From assembly GCA_009760855.2 (NCBI GenBank), contig WPIO01000051.1, forward strand, positions 366,001-430,000: DNA of 64,000 nucleotides, read 5' to 3'. The position numbers and the translations under genes were made by a program. The notes beneath the pieces were generated by a model. It ran no database searches and had not been told where the DNA came from. It worked only from the letters and a program-made list of their open reading frames with translations. Source of the stretch: Cristatella mucedo (lineage: Eukaryota; Bryozoa; Phylactolaemata; Cristatellidae). Positions 1 through 45,798 of this stretch are shown here, one piece after another; within the stretch, counting starts at the first letter, position 1; every line of letters begins with the position of its first letter.

Positions 1-2767
1 TAGCTAATACTGTTGATTGCAACTAAGTCAGCCAATCTGACATTAAGATAGGCATTAGATTAGCACCGAAGCTCACAGCTCTACGCCAATTATGTAGAAA
101 AAATCATTCACCTACGTACTTTTGTTTCCTTAAAGCACATAACAACTAGCCTCAGACGAGTAAGTGAATTTACTTAGGGCTAAGACTTGAATAACGGCAG
201 CCAAATTGGCTGAGTCCTGTAGCCCACCCTAGCCATTGGTCTCAGCGTGCTAGGATAGTGTGGATATTTGACCTTATATTATTGACCTTATATTATACTC
301 TTAATGTTCATCATTTGCAAACCTGCTGAGCTTGTTAGCAGCGGCTGAGAAGGGAAAAAGAGCCAATGTGCCCGAAGAATTTCCGATCACGACCATCTCG
401 GTATATGTTTTATTTATCCAAGAGTTCGTATAGTGACTCTGGAATTTAAGTCTTTACAACAAACGTAACGGTTCTAATACTTTGGGCTATGAGGCCGAAT
501 GTTATGGGAAGTATGCTCCCCATAGCAAAGTAAAATAAATCAACAAAGAAGACTAAATGCACAGATTACAGTCCATGTCCTCATCATGCAGCTAGTATAT
601 GTCACGGCCGTAGAGAGCCACGTGTGAGCCTTAAGAAGCATCGAGTGCAAATCATCACTTCCGGTGGCCTTTAATTAAGTCGTAGCCATCGAATATGACA
701 TATACAGGTCCTGATGCTTTTTATCTCAGGAACCGCTAATAATGTTTTGAACCGGTCATTACCTGGCTGAATTAATGCGGAATATTTTCAGTATAATATC
801 ATAATGTGCATATAAATTGACCGACTGAGGCCGCGAATGAATTTAGCTTGTTGCTGAATCGTCGGTCTATGGAGAATGCTAAACTGACTAAATGTTTCGT
901 TATTCTGAGCTTAACTGGTGACTGAATTTGTGGTTGAATGACGTACCTGGAGTCTGCCCATTTAACTATTGCAGTCTTTAGTGCGATCGCCAGCTATAAA
1001 GTGATGGCGGTATAATTAGCTTCGCAATAACTGCCTGTATCGCACCACTTTAGTGACGCTAGATTAGGATGCCTTTTCCAGAAAAGCGGTGCAAGTAATA
1101 GTATAGCACTCACGTGCATAACCAAAGGCTCTTGAAAATAGCACCTTGAAGCAAGGCTACGAAGTCATTGACGTAGTTCCCATGCATAACGTACGCGGAC
1201 GACTACAGAGCCCAATGAAAATTAACCAAGCCCGTACCTTAGCTACGACTCGTCCACGTTTGTTCGAGCTCCATGTACTCCTCAGCTCAAGCGAGCGACC
1301 TGGATTTCAGAAAGCTAGCAGACACTTACAACATAAATGACCAATCACCTAATAAGATCCCACATGTTTTATAGGATCTATGCCACAGGCCACACTGCAT
1401 TGGCTTTCTGGCAATCAGATTGACCGAAGATCAACAAACAGTCTGTGGAAGCTGCCAGATTTTTTTATTTCTAGCAACCACATTAACCGGCTGATTGGAA
1501 AGATGCCTTTAAATTAGGAAGTTTGGGTTGAGTAGTCTGGTAGTTTTCTTGTCAAAATGGATGGGAAACGGAGCGTGTCTGCTTCCATACTGAGTGCCGA
1601 CGAATAATATTTTGTCTCGTTGGGAAATGATTTCAAACACTTCGGGTTACCGGCCCAGTGCTCTACCTGTCGTGACCTATCGGGTCTACTCGTCATTGGG
1701 CATCGAACGCAGGGCTTTTGAAGCTCCAGTTTTAAATTTCCACTACAGTGCTCAAGCCGAAAAATGGCTGCGCACTGCAAGAAGGAATTTGTATGGCAGC
1801 AGATTGGGACGACTGAAGCAGCTACCATTACGCCAGCTGTGGCCGGTGAACCAGAGAGCAGCGAGCATAGCGACCGTACGCGTCCTGGCAAGAATGGGAA
1901 GCCTGCACAAGAGCTATTCACCAAAGCCAAGCCCTTGGCAACGGTGTGCAGCTGAAAGCATGCTGCAGCTGTTTAAGGTCGCGCACCCGGCTGCGAGTGC
2001 CGGTCAACGTTCAAAAGTGCCGAAGTCGCACACCCAATCATTCACGAAGGGAATGTCTCTTGAACAAACATCTTTACAGAAGCTATCGGTTTTTTTAAAT
2101 AAAATACAGTGAAAACCTCGGCTACGGTTTTTTGCATCGGCATTGTGCACCCCATTTAGGCTAAAATAGTTGAATGTTTTTGAGAATACCTATAATTTCT
2201 CCTCGAATAACATTCAGCGATGCTATTTGACGTCGAAGCAACCATAGAGACATAGTTTAGCGTGCAATCCAAGCATTAGCCTGCAGGATTAGGGGCTCGT
2301 ATATATGGATGACGCACATTGATTGTAGATTGAATCAAACAACAGAAAACATGAAGGAGAACATGGTTTTGCATTCAAATCGATTCAATGATCAGCTCAT
2401 GTGGATCGTCACGCACTGCAGTACGATTCCAATTAATTCGCTGAAACTTCCTCTTAAAGAGATTGCTGCTTCGGGAGCTTGTGTGTGTCTGAATCCATGT
2501 TAACCGATTAGCCGATATTGAAAGCTGCTGTGCAAAAAGCCAAGAGACTTAATTATAAAATATTCACTTAGGGGAATTCGTGTCAAGCATTATTGTGTAT
2601 GCAGTTTACTGTGACACATAGCGCATTATATTAACTGACCTTTTAAAGCTCAAAATTGATGCTTCAAAACAACACCGGCATGTGCTTAGTAATGTATAGC
2701 TCTTACACAGTAACTAATTTCAAGTCTTATAAACAAAAGTGATATGCTCATACATTCAGTGTATACT
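1..2767. other. 3' flank, no recognised gene or repeat
   Basis: Apart from the open but unassigned 1.5-2.1 kb stretch, I see no feature I can support. Confidence 0.4.
1764..1955 (+). CDS. unassigned small ORF, doubtful
   Basis: A 63-codon ATG-started frame with a Glu/Ser/Lys/Pro-rich translation. Two other open frames overlap it, one of 172 codons on the same strand (1594-2112) and one of 138 codons on the other (1514-1930). This makes 1.5-2.1 kb unusually open but does not say which frame, if any, is used. No domain recognised, no clear splice partner found. Confidence 0.15.
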   Translation: MAAHCKKEFVWQQIGTTEAATITPAVAGEPESSEHSDRTRPGKNGKPAQELFTKAKPLATVCS

Positions 2768-4870
2768 ACTAATAGTAATAAATTTGATATACCGCACTCA
2801 GAGAACTCAAACTCTTTCTAGACATTTTACATTTGTTGCATAGGAAGCGAAATCCAATGGTTAATGGTAGCATGCTCAACGACAGCAAGCATAACAAGGT
2901 TAGGAGTGGCATGCACAGGGTCAGCATGCAAATATGGTTAGTGGCAACATGCACAGTAGGAACACGCATAAGAACGTAAAGGATGAATCTAATGGACTCA
3001 ATGAATGCTGTCCTAAATAGGTGCGTTTTTAAGTTCTTTTTAAATGTGGTCAAGTCAGGGCATGATGCAAGTCGGGAAGGAATTCCAGGCTTTGGGAGCA
3101 TATGAACTAAATGCACGGTCTCCAAACGATTTGAGGTTTGTACGAGGTATCGGTAAACTGTTAGATTCCGAAAAGTGGGTGGTACGATGCTTAACCTGGT
3201 GGGGAATTGATCTAATAGGTAGGCTGGAGCCAAAGAATGAAGGGACCTAAATGTGAGTGATAAAAACTCGAAGTTGATGCGTTGCTTGACTAGAAGCCAG
3301 CGCAAGCTAGCTAGAAGTGGTGTGATGTGGCAACTGAGATGCTTGCGACAGACTAGCCAGCTGTAAAGTTTTGCACCGATTGTAAGCACCTGATTGCGTA
3401 GCCCAGTAGACCTGCAATCAGTGAGTTACAGGATCGAGACGAAATGTCGCAGATGCATGGACCAATTTAGATGTTACGTCCCTGCCTAAACAAGCCCGAT
3501 TTTTAGAAGTGCTATGTAGCTGAAAGTAGGCAGACTTGACTGTGGAACTGATACGGTCATCTGATGAAAGTTCACTTTGGAACAGGACACCTAGATTTCG
3601 TGAAGATTCAACAGAACATATGCTGGCAGAGCCGATTGTGAGCGTTTATCTTTCCAATTTCTGAATCACACTTAATTTGCCCATACAAGTTAAGTTGGTT
3701 TGATCCTCATTCAATTAAGGAAAGTTTGCTGCCATAATGTCCGGATGTCGACAAAATATGCAGCAGGGGAGTTAAGAGAATTTGACGTGCTGAAGGGCTG
3801 GAAGGGATCAAGGCAGAGGTACAAGTGAGTTTCATCTGCATAGAAGTGGAAGCCTAAATTGTGCCTGGCAATCGCCGAGCTGATTTGGTCTTGCGGTTAA
3901 GGTGCTCGCTTTGACCAAGGTCTGGCTGAGGTCATGGGCTCGAGCCCCGAAGTATATGTGAAGCACCTGAATAGAGATTATGTTTTCTTGGGGCACTATA
4001 CAAATGAATTACACTATATGTTTATTTAATCACATCTGCGAAAGAGAGAGCATACACGGTGAAAAGAACGGGACCAAGCAGAGAGCCCTAAGATACCCCA
4101 TACTTCAGAGGTTCTTCGGATGATCTGTGTCCATTCACATCAATACTTTAGAGTCTCCTATTGAGATAGGACCTAAACCATTGCAGCGTAGCGCCAGAGA
4201 TGCCCAGGCGAGATGAGAGATACTCAGGAAAGACTGGGTGATTGAAAGTGTCAAAAGCTGCCGAATGATAAAACAAAACAAGCAAAGAGATTCTAAGCCT
4301 GCATTCCTAAGTAGGTCGTTGTAACCTGAAGCAATGCTGAGTCTATGAAGTGATTAGCTCTAAAACCAGAGTGAAACTTACTAGCAGAGTTTGAAGTTTC
4401 TATATATTGAGTTCAGCTGGTTTGCCACGACTCGTTCCAGTGTCTTTGATGGGAACGATAGAAAGGAGACTGGGCGGAAGTTGCTCAAGGTCTTTCTCTT
4501 TGTCTGATTTTTCTTCCTTGATTAGTGGCCTGACTACAGCCTTTTTGAAAGGTGCTGGGATAAGACCTGAAGATAACGACATATTTATGATGTTAGGTAT
4601 GTATGGCAGCAGCAGATTTTGGCATGGTAGAAGCAGGACAGTGGAAATAGGGTCTAGAGGACCAAGTTGTCTTCATTGATCGGAACATGATCTTCAGAAT
4701 CAAGTCATTAGTGACCTCCTTGAATGCATACAGTAAGGAAGCTACGGGGAATTGAGGAAAATGATTCCAGACTGTTCGCTGCCACCCTAGGGATGGACTC
4801 CCTGGTCTTGTCTACCTTGTTGACAAAGAAGCTAGAGAAACTATCAGTACACAAAGAGTGTACAATATTC
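2768..4870 (-). mobile_element. LINE-A copy, degenerate, interrupted by SINE-1
   Basis: Minus-strand reverse transcriptase remnants from FFVNKVDKTRESIP (near 4850), through a stop-broken finger region (4680-4400: APFKKAVVRPL), to the thumb and C-terminus at 3389-2769 (LVKQRINFEFLSLTFRSLHS). The 3' stem-loop degenerates near 2785-2840. A plus-strand SINE-1 is inserted at about 3884-4040, splitting the palm region. Stops and shifts are frequent. Confidence 0.8.
3884..4040 (+). mobile_element. SINE-1 (tRNA-derived) inserted in LINE-A
   Basis: The tRNA-like head carries a box A region (GGTTAAGGTGCTCGC) and box B (GGGCTCGAGCCCC). The 3' part resembles the LINE-A end. Confidence 0.7.
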
Positions 4871-4879
4871 AGCGACACC

Positions 4880-6250
4880 CGTCAGGTGGTATAATAGTCC
4901 TACATAAGTTAGGATTAAAGTGTGTTAGCTATTCTAAATACTTGCTAGACCTGACCATGTCCTGGCCACTGATGTATGCTGCCAAATATTTTGAGATGCT
5001 AATTTCTTAAGTGAGCTACCGATTTCGCACAAAAGCTTATGCCATTTTAATACATAAACTCTCCAGCTTGAGATCGCATAATCCTAACAATTTTGGTTGT
5101 GATAAATAAGGATATGCAGCTTCGACATATTTCATGCATCATTTAAATAATTTCTCTCTTAATTTTGAAAACATCAAAGCGTTGGAATTCTAAATCAATC
5201 ATATATTGTCAGTTCAACTTTAAGCGGTTCTTCAAATACAATAATTTGGGACGGGATGTGTCGTAATCTACAGTTTAGACTGAACAAAAAACGATCCAAA
5301 GTGATGGTTGATCAATTTAGCTTGCAGATGGTGCTATGCACAAGTAGCGATTTTGTGGCTATGAAAATGCCAATCTAGGCCAATGACGCGGGCTTGTTGC
5401 TAAAGTTTTCGATAAACGGCTGTGCTCTGCCATAGTCGCCAAAGCTTGTACGTTAGACTGGATTGATCATCCGACGCAAGCAAGGATGAGCCTGATAAGT
5501 CGCAGTTACACAATCACTTTTTCAAAGCTTCGGGAGATTTGTGCCACCTTTCGGGTAGTTCACTAATCCTATTCTGATCCGAGATCGCTTCAACAGTCAA
5601 ACGAGATAAGGTTGAAGCTACACGTTTTTCTTTCTATGGGTCAAAGAGCATCGATTTTGTTCTATCTTTTGCTCTTTCACAAAAGAAAAATATTGAAAAA
5701 ACTGGTGTGCTAAATTGGTGAGGTAGTGATATCACAATTACTAGCGGCTCTCGCGTTTCGATAACTAGGAACCGGATATGTCTGAATTTACGGTCCAGAC
5801 TGAAGCGATCCGGCGCGACGGTCAGTCAGTTGCAAGCAAAGGCTGGTGCTGCGACATTTAGCCTCTCGGTAGCTACAGAACATACAGCTCTACGTTATCG
5901 ACGCGGAACAGTTCTAACGCTTTGGGCGTTTTCGATTGCCGATGTGCTATGCGATCGACGCCATAAAATTGTTTACTTGTCACATATGACCTGGTGGCAG
6001 TGCTATGGGGTGCTAATTTAACCAGCATCTATCTCGCGTTTGTAAAGATTAGCACTGTTGAAGTTAGTTCCATTTACGGAGACGGATTTTAGTTAGGGAG
6101 TCGGCGCTGCAGGAAAATCTTAAAAAGATGCTGCTCATGTGTTGAACGAAATTTTGTTCTACAGAGCACTCACAAGTGGATAGAGTACTGAACTAATTTG
6201 GAAGTCAGCAGTATGCCATCGTGTTATGGATTTCGAGCGGCTATTTTGCG
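4880..6250. other. unassigned stretch with possible old repeat
   Basis: The segment near 5235-5460 and that near 5750-6010 share scattered words (for example a GTCCAGACTGAA-like word and GCTGTGCTCTGC/ACAGCTCTACG), and 5890-5930 resembles 460-500. This suggests one old diverged repeat, but I cannot define it. Confidence 0.25.
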
Positions 6251-6254
6251 ATTA

Positions 6255-6440
6255 ATCCTTCTCAGCCTACGAAATAATAAAAATGATAGTAGTAACAGTA
6301 ATACATTTGATAAAGCGCCCTCAGAGAACTCTTTTTTTTTCTTTCAGAGAAATCTCTTTCTAGGCACTTTACATGTACTGCACGGGAAGCACAATCGAAT
6401 GGTTAGTGGATAGCCGTGCTTAAGCTCATACATTTAACAC
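6255..6440 (-). mobile_element. LINE-A 3'-end fragment
   Basis: On the minus strand it carries the family 3' stem-loop (right arm near 6315, left arm near 6365), but the loop is enlarged by a T-rich insertion at 6330-6350. An ATT-type tail follows at 6265-6300. Confidence 0.6.
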
Positions 6441-6844
6441 AAAATGCGCCGATTCTCTTTCTTCTGCGGTGAGAACAACGTAGTAAATGCGAGACCTACT
6501 TTCAGGGTACTCTCGGACTATATTTGGCTCAAAGCATCTTGGCTCAAGAAGGAAAGAGCATGCATGCATGCAATGAGACTAAGCAGATACATGAACTGTG
6601 TAGTTACTATCGCAACAATTTCCTTTTCTATTTTATTTTGACTGGTGAATACGTAGATCTCATTGCTCTCAGTGGTTACCAAAGCGCCGGTGTACAATAC
6701 AACGGCGAATTTGAATCGCAAACGGCACGGTAACTCAAGTTCATGATCATCACTGAGAGTGAGCTGGCGAGCCGGAAGCGCAAAGTTAGTTCTCAAAGTC
6801 GGCCAATTCTCGTTCTCTAGCTCTTTGTCTGAGAAATATGTGAT

Positions 6845-6990
6845 CTTCTTCAGAAGTCTGTTGGCAACCGAATGCGTACCGAAAGCCGCTTAGGCTGTGA
6901 GTTCGCTATAAAAACTCTCCTGCATAACACTCACGTAGTCTTTTTGGAGTTACAGATACTTTACACTACATTACATTCGTCGTCGGGGAA
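6845..6990 (+). mobile_element. LINE-B extreme 3' end
   Basis: It contains CCGAATGCGTACCGAAAG, the CTATAAAAACTC stretch, and the ACATTACATTC tail, as at 62925-63050. Confidence 0.65.
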
Positions 6991-6999
6991 CTTGTGTAG

Positions 7000-8930
7000 A
7001 GCTAATTACGTACTTTGACCCCTTACATTTTGGCAATGTAGATTCATTCGGTTCGCCGGACAAAAATATACAGCAGCTCGCTAAAGAGGCAAAAACTCGA
7101 TCGATTCCTATGTGTCACGACTGATCGCTGAAACGACTCAGTCGCACAGTCAATCCCACACCCGAGTGCTCATGGAGTGGGCGCATACTAATTGATACGG
7201 GCGTGCACTTATGTTCGGACTGAGCGTGTGCTAATTTAGGAGGCTGTCCGTGGAGTGCGCCCGATCTTGCCTCCAGCCATAGCCACTTCAGCAGCAGGCT
7301 GCCGGGCTTCGGTGCACTGTCCATGGCCGGTAGCTCAATCGACTGTCAATCCAGAACTCGGTGGAGCTGCCGTGCGTCCAGAAAACAGTCAATTCGAATG
7401 CAAACAACTACAGATGTTTTTCGAGGCAAATTGTATACGTACTATGTCCGGCGCCACATTTTGAAAGCTATCGCGGCTTCGCTACTGTCTGGCTTTGCTT
7501 TTTCGCCTGCTGCCTCATAGAGTGCCAGTACCAAACTTATCCGAAGCGGCGATTTAATGTCACTTACCATTGCTCGGAAGCCAAATTTGAGCTTCGAATT
7601 TATACTTCATCCTCTGCTCTAGCATCTGAGTCACTGCTTCGGAGAAGCACCACCACTAGGCGCCAAGCAAAACTGACATAGCCCGCAGCTCTTTTTGGTT
7701 TCGGGTCAGGTACTGTACACGGGTCCACTCCCGTCTCCAAATACAAGAACCGTAGAGGTTGACTGCCGTGTAAGCCGTGTTTGAACGTAGTTCGGATCAA
7801 TGCGCTCGAGAGTCCAAGTGGTAAAGACTTATACTGGCAAAACGAAACATTGCTAGCAACGAAAGAAACTTGTCACAGCGGTGCCGTAATGCTCAGGTAA
7901 ATGCCGGTACAGGCGATGGTATATTCGGAGCTGAGGATAGAAACTACTTTCGTGAAGAGAAGCCCCAGCTGCCATCGTAGAAGGAAGACCCGAAATAAGA
8001 CAGAGCGAAGTTGTTCGCCTGTAAAGATTGACAGACTTGCACTGGCTACCCATGCAATATCCAACCGACGGACTTGCTGCGACTCGGCTGCTGAGGATGC
8101 AGCGCCATCGTGTTTCCTGTCGAGCACCGTTCCGAGTAACCGCCTATCGGCTCGTTTGATTGGTTGACCAGCGAGAGACTGTCAACCCAGCTGACCGCCA
8201 AAAAAAGAACGACACAGATGAACTTGGCTATTCGGCTGATCAGGGAGCGCGATTAATAAGCGATCTTGTCGTCATCGAAGCTAGCACAAAGCTATCGCTG
8301 CGTTCAGCAATAGCGCTATGTCAAGCACCGACTTCATGTTCCGACGTTTTTTTAGGGTACAAAGCCGCGGCTCTACCGGAAGCCGGGCACACTGCCCAGG
8401 GCGCTGCTGCTTACCTATTACGAAACGACAGCAGCATTAGGAACAGGATACGATTCAGCCGCTGGCGGTGCCGCCAGATAAGGTACTGGTGGTAAGTGCA
8501 GTGGAAACTGCCTGCAGGTGGGCTACATTTTCCAATGTAAGTGCAGCTAGTGGGCTGCACTACAGCCTCTCTGCGAATATTACCCATTCGGTGGGTTCGA
8601 TTGCACGCAACTTGTCAAGTTCAAGATTTTAATCCGTTTATAACCCAGCTGGAGCCAATGCACAACGTCTGACTGTCAAAATCGCGGCTTATCGCCAAAA
8701 ACGAGAGCGTAAGTAAGACTGACTATCAGACTGCCTAAGAAAAGTAGTTTCCGACGTTTACATATCTTTACTTTATACGAGTTGCAGAGGACCGTTTCAG
8801 TCGCCGAAACAGAAGTTGGATCGCTGTTTGCTATGGTGAGTAGTACCAGCCTTCGACAAACTGGGTACAGCAGCCTAGAATACGGAGAGTTTGTTAAGAC
8901 GAGCCAATACATTCACGCTCTATGCTAGCT
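7000..8930. other. unassigned stretch
   Basis: Slightly GC-richer than its surroundings, with many short overlapping frames (7115-8495). No domain, splice pair or repeat recognised. Confidence 0.3.
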
Positions 8931-8939
8931 GGCTGAAGT

Positions 8940-9085
8940 ATTAATTAAGTAGAACTAATTAGTATAGCATCCTATGAGAACTCAATCACTATCAAGGTGC
9001 TTTACATATGCTGCAGGGCTCGAGCCAACGACCTTGATTATCGAAGACGAGTAAGTATCTTACCACTGGGCCAGTGTACAAGTAG
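8940..9085 (-). mobile_element. SINE-1 with clear LINE-A-like tail
   Basis: On the minus strand a worn tRNA-like head (9080-9020) is followed by ATGTAAAGCACC and GATTGAGTTCTC (9005-8970), the same order as the LINE-A 3' stem-loop. Confidence 0.6.
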
Positions 9086-9089
9086 CAGA

Positions 9090-10289
9090 AGTCCTTCAAA
9101 ACGCATAGAGGGATGGTCCACTAAGCGGATCTTCATGCTGCCAGCACTTCACTTTCGATATTACCGATCGATTAAAGCTCGACATACTAAGCTAGAGATA
9201 AGCCTCTATAGAAAGGCTTAAGGTAAGCTAGGTTTATTGAGCAGCACCTAACCAAACAGTAGCTAATGGTCAAATCCTGGAAAGCACACAAACGAGACTC
9301 GGATTAACGTACTGCAGCTCTTTCTGCAACTACGACAGAGAACAATAATATGAAACCACTGTTTCCTTTTGCCCAATGAACAGGTTCATGTAAGGATCTA
9401 CTGACAAGTAGTACTTCATAGAGCAGAGACTAATTTTCAAGAAACGCACATGATGTAATATGAGCGGACGGTCATGAACGATAATAAGCTAATAATTCGC
9501 TATTCTGCCACGCATCGAACGCTCCTGCAACCAAAAAGGTTAGACTGGGTGTATGCATGCAGACAGAGCAAACTGTCTAACTAAGTCTGCATGCATGATT
9601 ATTGAACGGCAGCACCGATATTTGGCCTAAAAAATCGGCCGTTTAACAAAACATGAGCATACCAACGGATTATGCAGATGGATAATGCATACACGAATTA
9701 TTCGCATTGAGACGTTTTCTACTGCGTTTCAATGAATGTGCTACAGACCGTGAATAACGTCGCTTGCATAGCTCGAGCCGATTCTCTGAATAAAAAAAAA
9801 ATATATATATATACATATACGAGTTCCAGTTTATAGCTAGCCAAGACTCGTTTAGAGTCTTAGTTACAAGGTATCGGCCAACTTCGTTCACCTGAAGAAA
9901 AATATAGCTATAAAGAAGGGACTTGGCCACCGTCAGTCAGAAGCAAAGAAATATAGCCACGCCGGAAGCTGCTGCACTGTCGTCACAGCGAAAATTCAGC
10001 CCTCCGGCTGGGTATGTGCAAGAAGGCTTGCAGTCGGCCTTCGCCTGCTCGTTGGTGGCATTTGCTGGCACATTTCTAGCGATTTCCTGAGTTGCGACTG
10101 CAGTTGATTCGCCAAAAGTAACCACTCTCCTGCCGGCGAAGAGCTTGCGAATTTCGGCACGCGGCATGCCGAACGACAGTGGTCATCCCTGGTGCAGCTC
10201 ACTTGCCAAGCAGTGAGGCACCGCAAGCTAGCTGCCACAGGCAGCGCTCATAATGCAGCACGAGGAGTGTTAGCACGAGGACGTAGGCT
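9090..10289. other. nvd 3' flank and probable 3' UTR
   Basis: Directly downstream of the nvd stop. An A-run and (TA)n lie at 9788-9815. The first clear AATAAA on the minus strand is at about 9233-9238; a TATAAA variant lies near 9831. The length of the UTR cannot be set. Confidence 0.35.
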
Positions 10290-42582
<32,293 letters not shown>

Positions 42583-42960
42583 GCCTCTTGAGCGAGCGAG
42601 CGAGCGCGGCGCACGGAACGAATAGGCGAATAGGCGAAAGCGCGTACGGGGAGCTCGAGCCGAGCTAGTTAGCCGCAAACTGCGGCTTACACGGAGTGGT
42701 CCGAACCCGGCGGCCAGGAGGTAACCCTGTTGCTGCGCTTCAGGCTTCCGGGTCGCAACCCAGGGTCAGCTCCACCCCTCCTTCGGTCAGCCTCGGCGTG
42801 TTCGAAGTTTTCCCGCGGTCGTTCGGCCCGTCCTTTTTTACCGCAATTGAAAGGTCACTCTGCGACCCATAGCAGCGCGTGCCTGCCTTGGGGACGAGAT
42901 GCAGATAGAGCAACAATTTGAGAGCTGCCCACCTAGAGCCCAGCCGGAATTTTGGCACCT

Positions 42961-43634
42961 GAGGGGTGTAGGGTGCTGCAAAAGGTCAAGGTTTAGACTG
43001 TGAAATCGGCTCCCTAAGGCCTTTGTAGCCAGTGGATGAGCCCCAAGGGAAAGGAAGAGAGACCAATTCCCCCACCCCGCCCAGAGCGGCCCCCTTCTGT
43101 GACCTGTGCCACCTCCTTTATAGGACCGGGACATGAGGCTGGTGTTGGGGGCAGTCGGTTAGGAACCTGAGTTTTTGACAGCCCACTTTATTTTGAAAAT
43201 ATCGCCATGCTCCGATTCCTAAATTTAACGATAATAAGTTTGCGACAAGAGCGCACTAAGGTAGAGCTATAGCAGCCAGATTGCTTTTAAAAATCCAATT
43301 TGTTGGAGTACTCCTTCACAATCATGATGGTCTATGACTTTCCATGTTTCCTCTACTTTATGCAGCCGTGCTACTTTCTTCATGGACAAATTCATTAACG
43401 AAGAGCTCAAAAATATAAAATGTGGTTGATGCCAAGGAGTGCCTACCAAGTACCTGAGCATCAATGCAGCGATGACTATCTCCAGAACAAAGCAGGGCAG
43501 AAGGTATGGGATTTTCTAATTAAAGATGTGCACTTCCTCACTGGAAAGTATAGTATTGAGAAAGGGACAGCCAAAGTGTCACAAGGTTCGACTCGGACTA
43601 GTCGCGTCGTGTACGAATGGCACCCAAATATAGA
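42961..43634. other. nvd 5' flank, nothing recognised
   Basis: Ordinary composition with short chance frames; no supported feature. Confidence 0.4.
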
Positions 43635-43815
43635 AAAAAATACTAGCCGATTTAACAGGCTCTATTGTAGATACGATACGAGAGCCTATACGGCTATCGC
43701 CAAAGCTTGCATCGTCAATAAAGGATCGCCCACCGAAGGATTCGAACACATGACCTCGGAACGACACAAGGTCATGATTAGCAACCGCCTCATCTAGTGT
43801 GTCATCACGGCTCAC
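43635..43815 (-). mobile_element. SINE-2
   Basis: On the minus strand: CCGTGATGACACACTAG head, box B (TGTTCGAATCC), the CGGTGGGCGATCC unit, and ATAGCCGTATAGGCTCTCG near 43690. Confidence 0.65.
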
Positions 43816-44609
43816 GCTTCCGATGCACAGTAGCGCTTGCTTTGATCAACGACATCATCGTCGTCGTGGGTACGCACTCCTATTGAAAGTGTAACGACAG
43901 GCTAGTTCGGAAGCAGAATAAGATCGTTTAGCATATGAGCATCGAGGCCGACAGCTGAGCACGGCTGAACTGTACGCTGATATATTATGGCTTCTCGACA
44001 GCATGTTCTCATTCACATTCGCCTTCATCTGTTCACCCTTGACCTGACGGAGCAAGTGCTGCTGATCAAGCATTAGCTTTCGTAAGCATCGAAAAAAGAA
44101 CAGCGTGATATAGCGAATGAAATCTACCTGATTGAGGTAACCTGCCAGACACCGAAAGAGATGAGCAAACTTGCTATCCTGACCAGCTTGTCAAGGCGGA
44201 AGACTTTCAATGCACTCACGGGGTTGAGGCGCCAGACATGAATGCTGACTATCGACGACTGCCCTAAGTAGAAGGCCTCGCATCTAGATGAGTGCAGGAT
44301 CACTAATTATCACGTATTCAGTACCGATATTTTCAACGCAGCGATCGACAAGGTTTGCGTTGAATTCATTTTTTGATTACACGATGAATCAATGGAGAGG
44401 TTCCATCCGGCTGCATGATTAGAATCAGACCGCTGCCTTCGATGTGCACTAACTTTTGGAACTAGTCAGCAGGTTTTAAGCCATCAAATTTCCTCACGTG
44501 AAGCCGATCCTACTGAAGCAGACGAGGCCTAACTTTTAAATAGACACGAAGATTGATAGTACACTAAAGAATGTCAACACTATGTGTCCTACGCGTCAAC
44601 TCTTCATGC
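43816..44609. other. nothing recognised
   Basis: No frame, repeat or RNA that I can support. Confidence 0.4.
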
Positions 44610-45300
44610 TGCCAGCAAGCATGAATTTGACAGATTTAGCGTTTACCTTTTTGTCTAAGATAAGTGGTTTGGCACGTTATTGCTTGAGGCTCTAGGTTTA
44701 TAGTTCATGGTTTACATTTAGAGCTTTGCAGATAAGCGGTGGAAATAGGGTTTTTTGGTCGAAGGTTTATGGCTTAGCACTGCCTTGGCAGATTTAGTTT
44801 TACGTCTTTGCAGATAGGAATTGGTAGGCTTAGGGTTGTGGCAGGGCGATTTAATAAAAGAATTCTGATTGGGTGCAAGTGCACTGGTTTTGTGATCGCT
44901 ACGGTAGGCGAAATCCGAATTTGTTAAGGAGGCGATGCTTCAGTAGCAAGAGGCTCGGAAGGTGGAAAGTCGGGAGTGCAGAGAGAATCAGGAGGACCTG
45001 TCTCAGCGGTAGGTGACCTGTCCTAGCAATCGATCAGCCGATGGCTAGCCCTAAGGATTTAACTGGCGTCTCGGCTTTGCCAGATGGCGATTCGGCTAGG
45101 CAGGGACACCTACCGGGTCTGAGCTTTCACCACTCAGGGGGCGGGCCAGGCACCCTCGCCGCCGGCCTCAACGTCGGCCGGAATTCATTCAGGCGATCGG
45201 GTGTTCGTTGGGATGCTCGGCGCGCTGCCGGCCGGCGGACGTCAAACACGTTCGTGAGCGCTCACGTGGCAGATTGTTCCAGCTCGAGTTAGGGGGCAGA
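44610..45300 (-). repeat. dispersed repeat R2, copy 2
   Basis: The minus strand runs parallel to 38560-39125. The part at 45040-45300 is much more CpG-rich than copy 1. The open frame of copy 1 is broken here. Confidence 0.6.
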
Positions 45301-45544
45301 AGAAAGAAGATTAGCTCGGGAATTAGCGGGCGTGTCATCATCGTTTAAGCGGCGTTCGGGGCTCTAGCGGTTGATGCCGAGCCCGCCGCACGCCTGAACT
45401 GGCGTTGCTAGTTATCTCCCCTGTACTAGCGCTCTGCATACATGAGGCGAGATCGGTGCGGCGTCTGCCTTGGCTAGTGCTTGCGAAGAGTGTATGGATA
45501 AAGCTTAACTAGAAGCGAAATGACACTTCGCGTTCGTGAATTAA

Positions 45545-45645
45545 GTTATATAATAATAATAATAGTGATAATGCACTTGATAAAGCGCCCTCACAGAACT
45601 CAATCTCTTCCTAGGCACTTTATATTTGCTGCAAAGGGAAATTCC
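45545..45645 (-). mobile_element. LINE-A 3'-end fragment
   Basis: A well-kept 3' stem-loop on the minus strand, with GGGCGCTTT and GTGCCTAGGAAGAG arms at 45580-45625 and an ATT-type tail at 45551-45566. Confidence 0.65.
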
Positions 45646-45798
45646 CCTACGTACGTTAGGTATTTCGGTCCACTTCAAGCCAACGAACTCGCGAGCGCCT
45701 AGTAGCGGTAAGGTGCCACGGGCCAGAAACACCGTAGGCGAGGCAACCCACTTATTTCGCGTTTCGCTTACGGCGCTGAGGCGATACTCTCACGTCGG

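Noticed and set aside
42583-42678. Extra 32 residues at the front of nvd exon 1
   Set aside because: The longer frame starts at TTG, not ATG, and its translation is Arg/Ser-rich with no family likeness. The ATG at 42582 gives a normal membrane anchor at the N-terminus.
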